DNA of 14,514 bases from the NCBI GenBank assembly GCA_035633075.1, contig DASQFQ010000291.1:1-14514 (forward strand), given 5' to 3'. Of this stretch, positions 1 to 7,245 are shown in pieces. The translations under genes and the position numbers were made by a program. The DNA is from DASQFQ01 sp035633075 (GTDB lineage: Bacteria; Actinomycetota; Thermoleophilia; Solirubrobacterales; Solirubrobacteraceae). The first letter of the stretch is position 1. Every line of letters begins with the position of its first letter. A model generated the notes under the pieces. It saw nothing but the letters and a program-made list of their open reading frames with translations. It made no database searches and was not told where the DNA came from.

Positions 1-8
1 TGGCGCCG

Positions 9-728
9 GTGCACGAGCTGGAGCTGGACCTCGACGTCTTCGCGGGGCCATTCGACCTGCTGCTCTCGCTGATCCTGCGTGAGGAGCTCGACCTGCTCGA
101 GGTCGAGCTCGCCGACGTGGTGCTCGCCTACCTCGACCACCTAGAGGCACGCGAGGAGCTCGACCTCGAGGCGACCACGGAGTTCCTCGTGCTGATCGCC
201 GCGCTGCTCGAGCTGAAGTCGAGGCTGATGCTCCCGGGGGAGGAGGTCGAGGAGCTCGACGAGCTGGCTCCGGTGGAGGCGGCGGGCGAGCTGCTCGAGC
301 GGCTCCTGCGCTACGCGCGCTTCCGCGGCGCGGCGGGATGGATGATCGAGCGCGCGGCCGGGGCCCAGTCGCGGCTGTACCGCTCCGCCCCGCTGCCCCG
401 CGAGCTGCGCCGCCTCTCCGTGGAGCGCGCGCAGACCGCGTATGACCCGGGGCTCCTCGGGGAGGCGCTGGGCGGCCTGTTGCGTACCCCGCCACCGCTC
501 GACCTCACCCACCTCGCCATGTCGCGCGTGTCGCTGGGCGAGCGCCTCGCGCACCTGCGCGAGCTGCTGCGCCGGGGGACGTTCGGCTTCGACGAGGCGG
601 TGCGTGGGGCGGACCGCATGACGGTCGCGGTCACCCTGTTCGCCCTGCTCGAGCTGTACAAGCGGGGCGAGGCGGCGTGGGAGCAGCCCGAGCCCTTCGG
701 GCCGATCGCGGTGGCGGCGCCGCGATGA
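9..728 (+). CDS. scpA: Segregation and condensation protein A (kleisin)
   Basis: ScpA is the kleisin subunit that bridges the SMC ATPase heads and, with ScpB, forms the bacterial condensin that organises and segregates the chromosome. The 239-residue length fits the family. The N-terminus has the typical 'FAGPFDLLLSLI' segment (residues 11-22), followed by the helical stretch ending 'ALLELKSRLMLPG' (about 65-77). A winged-helix-like C-terminus contains 'VTLFALLELYKRG' (near 204-216). I used the GTG at 9. The preceding bases are 'tg' plus two sense codons, so an ATG or GTG could lie one base outside the window and be the true start. The stop overlaps the scpB start as ATGA, implying translational coupling. 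Family assignment is strong; only the start is uncertain. Confidence 0.95.
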   Translation: MHELELDLDVFAGPFDLLLSLILREELDLLEVELADVVLAYLDHLEAREELDLEATTEFLVLIAALLELKSRLMLPGEEVEELDELAPVEAAGELLERLLRYARFRGAAGWMIERAAGAQSRLYRSAPLPRELRRLSVERAQTAYDPGLLGEALGGLLRTPPPLDLTHLAMSRVSLGERLAHLRELLRRGTFGFDEAVRGADRMTVAVTLFALLELYKRGEAAWEQPEPFGPIAVAAPR

Positions 729-1300
729 CCCCGCTCGCCCGCGTCGTGGAGGCGCTGCTGTTCCTGTCGCCCGAGCCCGTCTCGCTGGCCCACCTGCGGG
801 ACGCGACGCGGCAGGACGAGTGGGCCGTGCTCGACGCGCTGGCCGAGCTGCGCGACGGCCTGCACGGCCGCGGCGTCGAGCTGCGCGAGGTGGCCGGGGG
901 CTGGGCGCTGACCTCGCGGGCCGAGGCGGAGGACGCCGCCCGCCGCCTGCTCTCGCGCCCCCGCACGCCGGCCCTGACCGCGGCACAGGCCGAGACGCTC
1001 TCGATCGTCGCCTACCTGCAGCCCGTCTCGCGCCCGGAGGTCGCGCGCATCCGCGGGGTCGCGTCGGAGTCCGCGACTACCGCCCTGGCCGAGCGCGGGC
1101 TCATCGAGGAGGCCGGGCGCTCGACCTTCGGCGCCGTGCTCTACCGCACCACGCCGCTGTTCCTCAAGCTCTTCGGCCTGGCCTCGCTGAACCAGCTTCC
1201 CGACGTCTCGGCCTGGGACCCGAGCCCGCAGGAGCAGGGCGCGCTGCGCGACCGGCTGCTGCGCGCGGGAGAGCAGCGGGCGGGCGCTCCCCTTGCCTGA
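725..1300 (+). CDS. scpB: Segregation and condensation protein B
   Basis: ScpB is the dimeric winged-helix partner that binds the ScpA kleisin in the SMC-ScpAB condensin complex. The start is the ATG at 725, which overlaps the scpA stop, giving 191 residues. The same frame stays open upstream to 677, but an earlier start would run into scpA and lacks family similarity. The N-terminal 'VVEALLFLSPEPVSL' and the central 'AETLSIVAYLQPVSRPEV' and 'IRGV' are hallmarks of the family. 'LYRTTPLFLKLFGL' followed by 'LNQLPD' gives the usual C-terminal wing. The gene ends 39 bases before the convergent rlmN stop. I see no clear terminator with a T-run in that gap. Confidence 0.95.
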   Translation: MTPLARVVEALLFLSPEPVSLAHLRDATRQDEWAVLDALAELRDGLHGRGVELREVAGGWALTSRAEAEDAARRLLSRPRTPALTAAQAETLSIVAYLQPVSRPEVARIRGVASESATTALAERGLIEEAGRSTFGAVLYRTTPLFLKLFGLASLNQLPDVSAWDPSPQEQGALRDRLLRAGEQRAGAPLA

Positions 1301-1339
1301 GTCGCATTCCGGCGCATCGGCAGGAGTGACGCGGTCCGG

Positions 1340-2332
1340 CTAGGCGCCGGCGGGCGCCTTGGCCGCGAGCTGCCCGCACGCCGCGTCGATCTCGCGACCG
1401 CGCGTCAGCCGCACCGTCGCGCGGAGCCCGTGCTCGTCCAGCGCCGCCCGGAAGGCGTCGATCGCCCCGCGGGAGGAGCCGTCGTAGGCCGAGTCGGTGG
1501 GGTTGTAGGGGATGAGGTTGAGCTTGTAGACCCGCGAGTCGAGCAACCCGGCGAGCTGCACGGCCTGGGCGTAGCGGTCGTTTATCCCTGCGAGCATCAC
1601 GTACTCGACGAGGACCTGCCGGCGGCGGCGGGCGTGGTAGGCCTGGCATGCGGCGAGCACATCGGCCAGCGGGTAGCGGTCGTTGACGGGCATCATGCTC
1701 GAGCGCAGGGCGTCCTCGGGCGCGTGCAGGGACAGCGCGAGCCGGATTGGCATGTCGCACGCGGTCAGCCGCTCGATCCCGGGGACCCAGCCGACGGTCG
1801 AGATCCCCGTCCGGCGGTGGGTGATGCCGAGGTCGGGCAGCCGCTCGGCGGCGGCGAGCACCTCGTCGAGGTTCATCATCGGCTCGCCCATTCCCATGAA
1901 CACGAGGTGGTTCACCGACTCGAAGCGCCGGAAGTGCAGGACCTGGTCGAGGATCTCCGACGCGGTGAGGTTGCGGCCGAAGCGCATCGCTCCCGTCGCG
2001 CAGAAGGTGCACGTCAGCGGGCACCCAGACTGCGAGGAAACGCATACCGAGCGCCGCCCGTCGCGGTAGCGCATGAGAACCGCCTCGGCCGGCCGCCCGT
2101 CGCGCGTGTGGAACAGCGCCTTGACGGTGCCGTCGGACGCGCGCGCCTCGTGGCGCAGCTCGAGCGTCGAGAACGGCACGGCGGCCGAGAGGCGCTCCCG
2201 CAGCGCGGCCGGGAGGTCCGTCATCTCCTCGTAGCCGCAGGCGCCGCGCGCGGCCCAGCGCCAGGCCTGACGGGCGCGGAAGGGCGGCTCGCCCGCCTCG
2301 GCGAGCGTCTGCTCGAGGAGCCCGAGATCCAT
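1340..2332 (-). CDS. rlmN: Dual-specificity RNA methyltransferase RlmN (radical SAM)
   Basis: RlmN methylates C2 of A2503 in 23S rRNA and A37 of some tRNAs by a radical-SAM reaction. The 330-residue protein carries the Cys-x3-Cys-x2-Cys iron-sulfur motif in 'SGCPLTCTFCATG' (Cys104, 108, 111). It also has the SAM-binding 'GMGEPMMN' (147-154), 'STVGWVPGI' (178-186), and the second catalytic cysteine, the one that becomes methylated, in 'REIDAACGQL' (Cys319). I chose the ATG at 2332 because the open frame upstream (to 2524) lies antisense to rluB and has no RlmN character. An AGGTG sits only two bases before this ATG, too close for an ideal ribosome site. The gene is divergent from rluB with 21 bases between start codons, and convergent with scpB. 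Confidence 0.96.
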   Translation of the reverse strand: MDLGLLEQTLAEAGEPPFRARQAWRWAARGACGYEEMTDLPAALRERLSAAVPFSTLELRHEARASDGTVKALFHTRDGRPAEAVLMRYRDGRRSVCVSSQSGCPLTCTFCATGAMRFGRNLTASEILDQVLHFRRFESVNHLVFMGMGEPMMNLDEVLAAAERLPDLGITHRRTGISTVGWVPGIERLTACDMPIRLALSLHAPEDALRSSMMPVNDRYPLADVLAACQAYHARRRRQVLVEYVMLAGINDRYAQAVQLAGLLDSRVYKLNLIPYNPTDSAYDGSSRGAIDAFRAALDEHGLRATVRLTRGREIDAACGQLAAKAPAGA

Positions 2333-2353
2333 CGCACCTATGGTGACAGCGCC

Positions 2354-3046
2354 ATGCGCCTCGCCAAGCACCTCGCCCACGCCGGTGTCGCCTCTCGGCG
2401 TGCCGCCGAGCGGCTGGTGGCCGAGGGCCGCGTGACGCTCAACGGCGAGGCCGTGAGCGACCCGGCGCGCGACGTCGGCGACGCCGACGAGCTCGCCGTC
2501 GACGGCCGGCCGGTCGGCGCCCACGCCGCCACCCGTGTGGTCTACGCGGTCAACAAGCCCGCCGGGGTCCTTTCAACCGCGCGCGACACCCACGGCCGCG
2601 CGACCGTGGTCGAGCTGGTCCCGGCCGCGGGGCGCCTGTACCCGGTCGGGCGCCTCGACGCCGACACCACGGGCCTGATCCTGCTCACCGACGACGGCGA
2701 CCTCGCGCACCGCCTCACCCATCCGTCCTTCGAGGTGCCCAAGACCTACCGGGCACGTGTGCGGAACCCGCCCGTGCGCGAGCCCGAGCTGCGCGCCCTG
2801 CGCGAGGGCGTCGAGCTCGACGACGGGCGCACGGCGCCCGCCCGAGTTCGCTCGCTCGGTCCGGCGGAGCTCGAGCTTACGATCCACGAGGGCCGCAAGC
2901 GCCAGGTGCGTCGCATGTGCGAGGCGGTGGGGCACCACGTCGAGACGCTCGAGCGCGTGTCCTTCGGGCCGCTGCGCCTCGGCGATCTGCCCTCGGGCGG
3001 CCACCGCCGCCTGAGCCCCGCGGAGGTGGAGCGGCTGCGGCGCTGA
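2354..3046 (+). CDS. rluB: 23S rRNA pseudouridine synthase, RluB/RsuA family
   Basis: A 230-residue enzyme of the RsuA/RluB/RluE/RluF family, which converts specific rRNA uridines to pseudouridine. Residues 1-60 form an S4 RNA-binding domain ('HAGVASRRAAERLVAEGRV'). The catalytic domain follows with 'VNKPAGVLST' and the signature 'GRLDADTTGLILLT' (99-112), in which Asp102 is the expected nucleophile. Late motifs 'HEGRKRQVRRM' and 'LERVSFGPLRLG' match the family. The ATG at 2354 has GGTGA seven bases upstream; the open frame before it is antisense to rlmN. The RluB rather than RsuA assignment leans on the usual scpA-scpB-rluB neighbourhood, so exact target position is inferred. Chorismate mutase starts 14 bases after the stop. 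Confidence 0.9.
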   Translation: MRLAKHLAHAGVASRRAAERLVAEGRVTLNGEAVSDPARDVGDADELAVDGRPVGAHAATRVVYAVNKPAGVLSTARDTHGRATVVELVPAAGRLYPVGRLDADTTGLILLTDDGDLAHRLTHPSFEVPKTYRARVRNPPVREPELRALREGVELDDGRTAPARVRSLGPAELELTIHEGRKRQVRRMCEAVGHHVETLERVSFGPLRLGDLPSGGHRRLSPAEVERLRR

Positions 3047-3060
3047 TTGAATCCGCCGCC

Positions 3061-3426
3061 ATGCGGCTCTTCGCGCTTCGCGGCGCCACCACCGTCACGG
3101 CAAACGACGCCGGCGCCATCCTCGCCGCCACCGAGGAGCTGATGCGCGAGATCCTCGCCCGCAACGCGCTTGCGGCGGCGGACCTCGTGAGCTGCATCTT
3201 CACGCTCACCGAGGACCTCGACGCAGAGTTCCCCGCCGTCGCCGCCCGCCGGATCGGGCTGAGCGCCGTGCCACTGCTGTGCGCGCGCGAGGTGCCCGTC
3301 CCCGGCTCGCTGCCACGGGTCATCCGGGTGCTGATCCACTGCTACGCGCCCGCGGAGCACCGGCCCCAGCACGTCTACCTCGGCGAGGCCACGGCGCTGC
3401 GCCTCGACCTCGCGGGCGCGCAGTAG
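3061..3426 (+). CDS. aroH: Monofunctional chorismate mutase, AroH type
   Basis: This enzyme rearranges chorismate to prephenate, the branch point to phenylalanine and tyrosine. The 121-residue protein matches the trimeric Bacillus subtilis AroH fold rather than the helical AroQ class. It starts with 'LRGATTV' carrying Arg7, and the active-site residues line up as Phe57, Arg63, Cys74, Glu77, Arg89 ('RVIRVLIH'), Tyr106 ('HVYLGEA') and Arg114. One difference is seen: the position of B. subtilis Lys60 is Val60 here, in 'FPAVAAR'. The ATG at 3061 aligns with the family N-terminus. It lies 14 bases after rluB and 18 before hisC, so it is probably co-transcribed with both. The context (aminotransferase, aroF, tyrA, aroA) supports a Phe/Tyr role. 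Confidence 0.93.
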   Translation: MRLFALRGATTVTANDAGAILAATEELMREILARNALAAADLVSCIFTLTEDLDAEFPAVAARRIGLSAVPLLCAREVPVPGSLPRVIRVLIHCYAPAEHRPQHVYLGEATALRLDLAGAQ

Positions 3427-3444
3427 CGGGATACCCTGGTGGCC

Positions 3445-4524
3445 ATGGCTCTCGAGTTCGCCGCCAAGGTCCGCCGCATCCCGGTCTATCCGGCCGCGGA
3501 CGGGTACGCGTCGGAGGGGCCGATCGCCAAGCTGGCCTCCAACGAGTCGCCCTACCCGCCGCTGCCCGAGGTCATGGAGGCGGTGACGCGGTCGCTCAGC
3601 GGCCTGAACCGCTACCCCGACCCGACGAGCTCCGCGTTGCGGACCAAGCTGTCTGACCGCTACGGCGTCCCGGCTGGGCGCATCGCGATCGGCAACGGGT
3701 CCTGCGACGTCCTGCTCGCCGCCGGTGACGCGCTGCTCGAGCCCGGGGCGGAGGTCGTCTACGCGTGGCCCTCCTTCTCGGTCTACCCGCACCTCGCGGC
3801 GGCGTCGGGCGCCCGTGCGATCGAGGTGCCGGTCGACGCCGAGCACCGCCACGACCTCGCGGCGATGCGTGACGAGATCACGGTCGCCACCCGCATGGTC
3901 ATCGTCTGCAACCCGAACAACCCGACCTCCACGGCGCTGCCGCTCGCCGACGTCGCCGCCTTCGTGGCCGACGTACCCCGCCACGTCGCGATCGTCGTCG
4001 ACGAGGCCTACTGCGAGTTCAACGTCCTCCAGGACCCCGACGAATCGATCGCGCTGCTGCGCCGGCACTCCAACCTCGTCCTGCTGCGCACCTTCTCCAA
4101 GGTCTACGGGCTGTGCGGGCTGCGCGTCGGCTTCGCGCTGTGCGGCTCGGAGGACTTCCGGGCCGCCGTGGACCAGGTGCGCCAGCCGTTCTTCTGCAAC
4201 GCCGCCGCCCAGGCCGCCGCGCTGGAGGCGCTCAACCACCAGGACGAGGTCGCCCGCCGCGTGGAGCGCAACCTCGCCGAGCGGATGACGCTCGAGGAGG
4301 GCCTGCGCGAGCTGGGGATCGAGCCCGCGGACTCCCAGGCGAACTTCGTCTGGTTCGACCTCGGAGAGGATCGCGACGAGGCCGAGATCATCAAGGGCCT
4401 CGCCCAGCGCGGCATCCTCGTGCGCAGCGGCGCCTCGCTCGGCCGCGAGGGCGCCCTGCGCGTCACGGTCGGCACCGCCGCGGAGCACGAGCGCTTCCTC
4501 GAGGCGCTCGGCTCGCTGCTCTAG
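3445..4524 (+). CDS. hisC: HisC-type aminotransferase (histidinol-phosphate / aromatic amino acid)
   Basis: A PLP-dependent fold-type I aminotransferase of the HisC family, 359 residues from the ATG at 3445. A GTG two codons earlier (3439) is an alternative start. Visible motifs are 'LASNESPYPPL' (30-40), 'YPDPTSSALR', 'IGNGSCDVL', 'VCNPNNPTS' (154-162), 'VVDEAYCEF' (184-192) and 'RTFSKVYGLCGLRVGF', with Lys219 as the expected Schiff-base lysine and Arg228 in the cofactor/substrate region. HisC classically transaminates histidinol phosphate, but members in aromatic clusters often act on phenylpyruvate or hydroxyphenylpyruvate. Its place between chorismate mutase and aroF/tyrA favours such a role, possibly dual. 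No other histidine gene is present in the window. Substrate is inferred; the family is secure. Confidence 0.88.
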   Translation: MALEFAAKVRRIPVYPAADGYASEGPIAKLASNESPYPPLPEVMEAVTRSLSGLNRYPDPTSSALRTKLSDRYGVPAGRIAIGNGSCDVLLAAGDALLEPGAEVVYAWPSFSVYPHLAAASGARAIEVPVDAEHRHDLAAMRDEITVATRMVIVCNPNNPTSTALPLADVAAFVADVPRHVAIVVDEAYCEFNVLQDPDESIALLRRHSNLVLLRTFSKVYGLCGLRVGFALCGSEDFRAAVDQVRQPFFCNAAAQAAALEALNHQDEVARRVERNLAERMTLEEGLRELGIEPADSQANFVWFDLGEDRDEAEIIKGLAQRGILVRSGASLGREGALRVTVGTAAEHERFLEALGSLL

Positions 4525-4564
4525 ACCACCGCGACCGCGCCGCCATCCTCCGTCCGACCGCCCC

Positions 4565-6982
4565 ATGCCTTCAAGGGGCTTCGGGTGGATGCCGATGCCC
4601 CGAGGGATGGAGCAGACTCCCCCCTGCCGTGAGGGGGTCGCCCGCCGGGCGTCCAACTTCACCAAACGGCTCGGGGCGATCCCCTGGGCTCTGGTTCCGC
4701 TCGCGCGGTCGTCGAGCCCGCGCCGGCGCCGGATGGTCATGGTGGCCGCGGTCGTGATGCTCGTCGCCCTTGTCGCGAACCTGGCCACGGGCCTCGGGCT
4801 CGGCGGCGACGGGATGCTGGTCGTGGTCAGCAAGTGGGGCCAGAACGTGGTCCTTGTGGCCGCCGTCGCCCTGTGCGGGCTCCGCGCGAGTCTCCCGGGC
4901 GCCGATCGCGCTGCGTGGACGGCGCTGACGGCGGCCCTCGCCGCGTGGACCGTGGGCAACCTCTACTGGACGGCGGTCCTCTATGACCTGGAAGCGCCGC
5001 CGTTTCCCTCCCCCGCCGACGCCGGATGGCTCCTGTTCTTCCCGCTGGCCTATCTGAGCCTCGGCCTGCTGTTGCGCACGTCGGTCCGGCGGTTTCACGC
5101 CAGCATGTGGCTCGACGGGCTGGTGGGCGCCCTGACGGCTGCCGGTCTCGGGACCGCCTTCGTGCTGTCGCGGATCCTTGCGGGCGCGGAGGGGTCGCGA
5201 GCGACCGTGCTCGTCAACGCCGCGTATCCGATCGGTGATCTCCTGCTGGCGTGCCTGGTGATCGGCGTGCTCGGGCTGTATTCCTGGCGCCCCGGGCGCG
5301 CGTGGGTGTTGCTGGGCGCCGGCTTCACCATCTTCGGCGCTGCCGACTCCATCTACCTCTACCGGCTTGCGGCCGACGCCTACTCGCCGGGCACCGTGCT
5401 CGACTCGCTCTGGCTCGTCGGCGCCAGCCTCATGGCTCTCGCCGCCTGGCAGCATCCGCGACCCGCCGGCTCCGCCGTCCTCGGCGGCTGGCGCACGATG
5501 GCCCTGCCCTTTGGCTTCGGGCTCGCCTCGATCGCGCTCCTGGTGGCGGCCGGGCTCGGCCACCTGAACTCGGCTGCGGTGGCCTTCGCGGGCGCCGCGG
5601 TGATGGTCTCCATGATCCGTACCTCGTTGACCTTCCGCGAGCTGCGCACCCTCGGCGAGACGCGGCAGCAGGCCAGCACCGATGAGCTGACCGGCTTACC
5701 GAACCGGCGCTGGTTTCACCAGCACCTGCGAGCGGCCATCGCCGACGCCGAGCGTGCCGGCGGCGAGCTCGCGCTGCTGAGCATCGACCTCGACCACTTC
5801 AAGGAGCTCAACGACACGCTTGGCCACCATGCAGGGGATCTCGTCCTCGCCCAGCTCGGACCCCGGCTGCACTCCGCGTTGCGAGCGGGTGACGTCCTCG
5901 CGCGCGTGGGGGGCGACGAGTTTGCCGCCCTGCTGCCGAACGCCCAGGCCGCGCAGGCCGCCGGCGACCGGATCGCGGACGTGCTCGAGCAGCGCTTCCT
6001 GATCGACGGGCTTGCCCTGCAGGTCGGCGCCAGCATCGGCGTCGCGCTCTACCCCGAGCACGCTGAGGACGGCGAGACGCTGCTCCGACGCGCAGATGTC
6101 GCGATGTACCAGGCCAAGGGGAGCCGGTCGGGCACCGAGTTCTACGCCCGCGAGCGCGACGGCAACACGCGCGGGCGCCTGCAGATGCTCGGCGAGTTGC
6201 GCGACGCCGTAGCTGCAGGCCAGCTCATCCTGCATTACCAGCCCAAGCTCGATCTCCGCCAGCGCCGGATCACCGGTGTCGAGGCGCTCGTGCGCTGGCC
6301 GCACCCGACGCTCGGGCTCGTGCCCCCGGGCGACTTCATCCCGCTCGCCGAGCAGGCAGGTCTGATGGCCCCGCTGACCAACCTCGTGCTCGACCAGGCG
6401 CTCGACCAGGCCGCCCGCTGGCGTGCGAGCGGCTTCGACCTCATCATGGCGATCAACGTCTCGGCGACGAACCTGCTCGACGGCCGCTTCACGGACGCGG
6501 CTCTGGCTGCGCTCAGCCGCGGCAAGCTGACCCCCGAGAGCTTGGTCATCGAGATCACCGAGGACGTGATCATGGCCGATCCGGAGCGCTCGCTGGACGT
6601 CGTCGGCCGGCTCTCGGCGGCGGGTGTGCGCGTCGCGCTCGACGACTTCGGCACCGGCTACTCGTCGCTCGCCTACCTCAAGCATCTGCCCGTCGACGAG
6701 CTCAAGATCGACCGCTCCTTCGTCTCCAGCATGGCTACCGACGCCGCGGACGCAGCCATCGTGCAGACGACGATCGACCTCGGGCGCCGGCTCGGTATCG
6801 CCGTGGTGGCGGAGGGCGTGGAGGATGCCGTATCACTCGAGACGCTCGCGGCGATGGGCGCGACCAGCGCGCAGGGGTTCCACATCGCGCGTCCCATGCC
6901 CGCGGACGATCTGCTGCCATGGCTGGAAGCCGGCGCCCCGCGCCTGGCCGACCTGCGCACGCGGCCCTTGGTGGTTGGCTAG
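4565..6982 (+). CDS. Membrane-anchored GGDEF-EAL protein (c-di-GMP synthesis and breakdown)
   Basis: An 805-residue protein (from ATG 4565) that could both make and degrade cyclic di-GMP. Roughly residues 57-355 contain about eight to ten hydrophobic segments forming an integral membrane sensor region of no family I can name. A GGDEF domain follows ('STDELTGLPNRR' at 371-382, intact GGDEF at 449-453). The inhibitory RxxD site (Arg440-Asp443) lies exactly five residues before it. The EAL domain keeps 'EALVRW' (573-578), 'INVSATNL', 'VIEITED', 'DDFGTGYSS' (693-701), 'ELKIDRSF', 'EGVE' and 'QGFHIARPMP', so phosphodiesterase chemistry looks possible. The first about 55 codons are hydrophilic, arginine-rich and contain unusual codons, so ATG 4733 just before the first membrane segment is a plausible alternative start. 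It sits between hisC and aroF with no obvious metabolic link to them. Confidence 0.9.
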   Translation: MPSRGFGWMPMPRGMEQTPPCREGVARRASNFTKRLGAIPWALVPLARSSSPRRRRMVMVAAVVMLVALVANLATGLGLGGDGMLVVVSKWGQNVVLVAAVALCGLRASLPGADRAAWTALTAALAAWTVGNLYWTAVLYDLEAPPFPSPADAGWLLFFPLAYLSLGLLLRTSVRRFHASMWLDGLVGALTAAGLGTAFVLSRILAGAEGSRATVLVNAAYPIGDLLLACLVIGVLGLYSWRPGRAWVLLGAGFTIFGAADSIYLYRLAADAYSPGTVLDSLWLVGASLMALAAWQHPRPAGSAVLGGWRTMALPFGFGLASIALLVAAGLGHLNSAAVAFAGAAVMVSMIRTSLTFRELRTLGETRQQASTDELTGLPNRRWFHQHLRAAIADAERAGGELALLSIDLDHFKELNDTLGHHAGDLVLAQLGPRLHSALRAGDVLARVGGDEFAALLPNAQAAQAAGDRIADVLEQRFLIDGLALQVGASIGVALYPEHAEDGETLLRRADVAMYQAKGSRSGTEFYARERDGNTRGRLQMLGELRDAVAAGQLILHYQPKLDLRQRRITGVEALVRWPHPTLGLVPPGDFIPLAEQAGLMAPLTNLVLDQALDQAARWRASGFDLIMAINVSATNLLDGRFTDAALAALSRGKLTPESLVIEITEDVIMADPERSLDVVGRLSAAGVRVALDDFGTGYSSLAYLKHLPVDELKIDRSFVSSMATDAADAAIVQTTIDLGRRLGIAVVAEGVEDAVSLETLAAMGATSAQGFHIARPMPADDLLPWLEAGAPRLADLRTRPLVVG

Positions 6983-7038
6983 CGCTCAACCCCCGGCTCG
7001 CCGCGGCCGATGTCTGCTAGAACTGCGCAGTCGCGACC

Positions 7039-7137
7039 ATGGCCCACCGCCTGACACATCCCGCTGAGATCACCCTTGCCGGCTCCGCCGGCGCCGCGGG
7101 CTATCGCGACTCGTACGCCGCCTGGCGATTTCTCTAG
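7039..7137 (+). CDS. Possible 32-codon leader peptide upstream of aroF
   Basis: A short ORF from ATG 7039 to TAG 7135-7137. Its last eleven residues, 'YRDSYAAWRFL', contain two Tyr, one Trp and one Phe. The stop codon's last base is the first base of a long stem-loop, and the DAHP synthase gene aroF starts about 110 bases on. This is the layout of an attenuation leader for an aromatic biosynthesis gene. Against it: no convincing ribosome site precedes the ATG, no T-run follows the stem, and TAT, CGA and TTT are atypical codons here (though rare codons can occur in leaders). A loose extended -10-like 'TGCTAGAAC' (7015-7023) lies upstream, without a recognisable -35. Function is inference only. 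Confidence 0.25.
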   Translation: MAHRLTHPAEITLAGSAGAAGYRDSYAAWRFL

Positions 7138-7185
7138 GCGCTCGGCCGTAGCCCCCGTCCGCCTTCGGCGGACCCGCCGAGCGCC
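7137..7185 (+). terminator. Long stem-loop between the GGDEF-EAL gene and aroF
   Basis: An outer perfect 10-bp stem pairs GGCGCTCGGC (7137-7146) with GCCGAGCGCC (7176-7185). Inside it a perfect 7-bp stem pairs GTCCGCC (7157-7163) with GGCGGAC (7167-7173) around a TTC loop. No T-run follows, so this is either a U-less terminator of the kind proposed in high-GC bacteria, or an attenuator or regulatory hairpin in the aroF leader. It begins 155 bases after the GGDEF-EAL stop and ends 60 bases before the aroF ATG. The structure is seen directly; the role is inferred. Confidence 0.5.
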
Positions 7186-7245
7186 CCTCCGAGCAGCACC
7201 GGTTCGTAGAGTGTCCACAGGCGTGAACTCGAGGAGTCAAGACCC

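Noticed and set aside
4525..4735. A c-di-GMP riboswitch (GEMM class I or class II) before the GGDEF-EAL gene
   Set aside because: The conserved GEMM elements such as GCAAACC and GACGCAAAGCC are not present on either strand, and nothing matches the class II core.
2746..4959. A 737-codon open frame on the minus strand, opposite rluB, aroH and hisC
   Set aside because: It is antisense to three well recognised genes, rich in Arg/His/Gly/Val with no family motif, and is explained by the extreme GC third-position bias.
6979..7218. A 79-codon minus-strand ORF in the gap before aroF
   Set aside because: Arginine-rich, no ribosome site, and it crosses the strong stem-loop; more likely noise than a gene.
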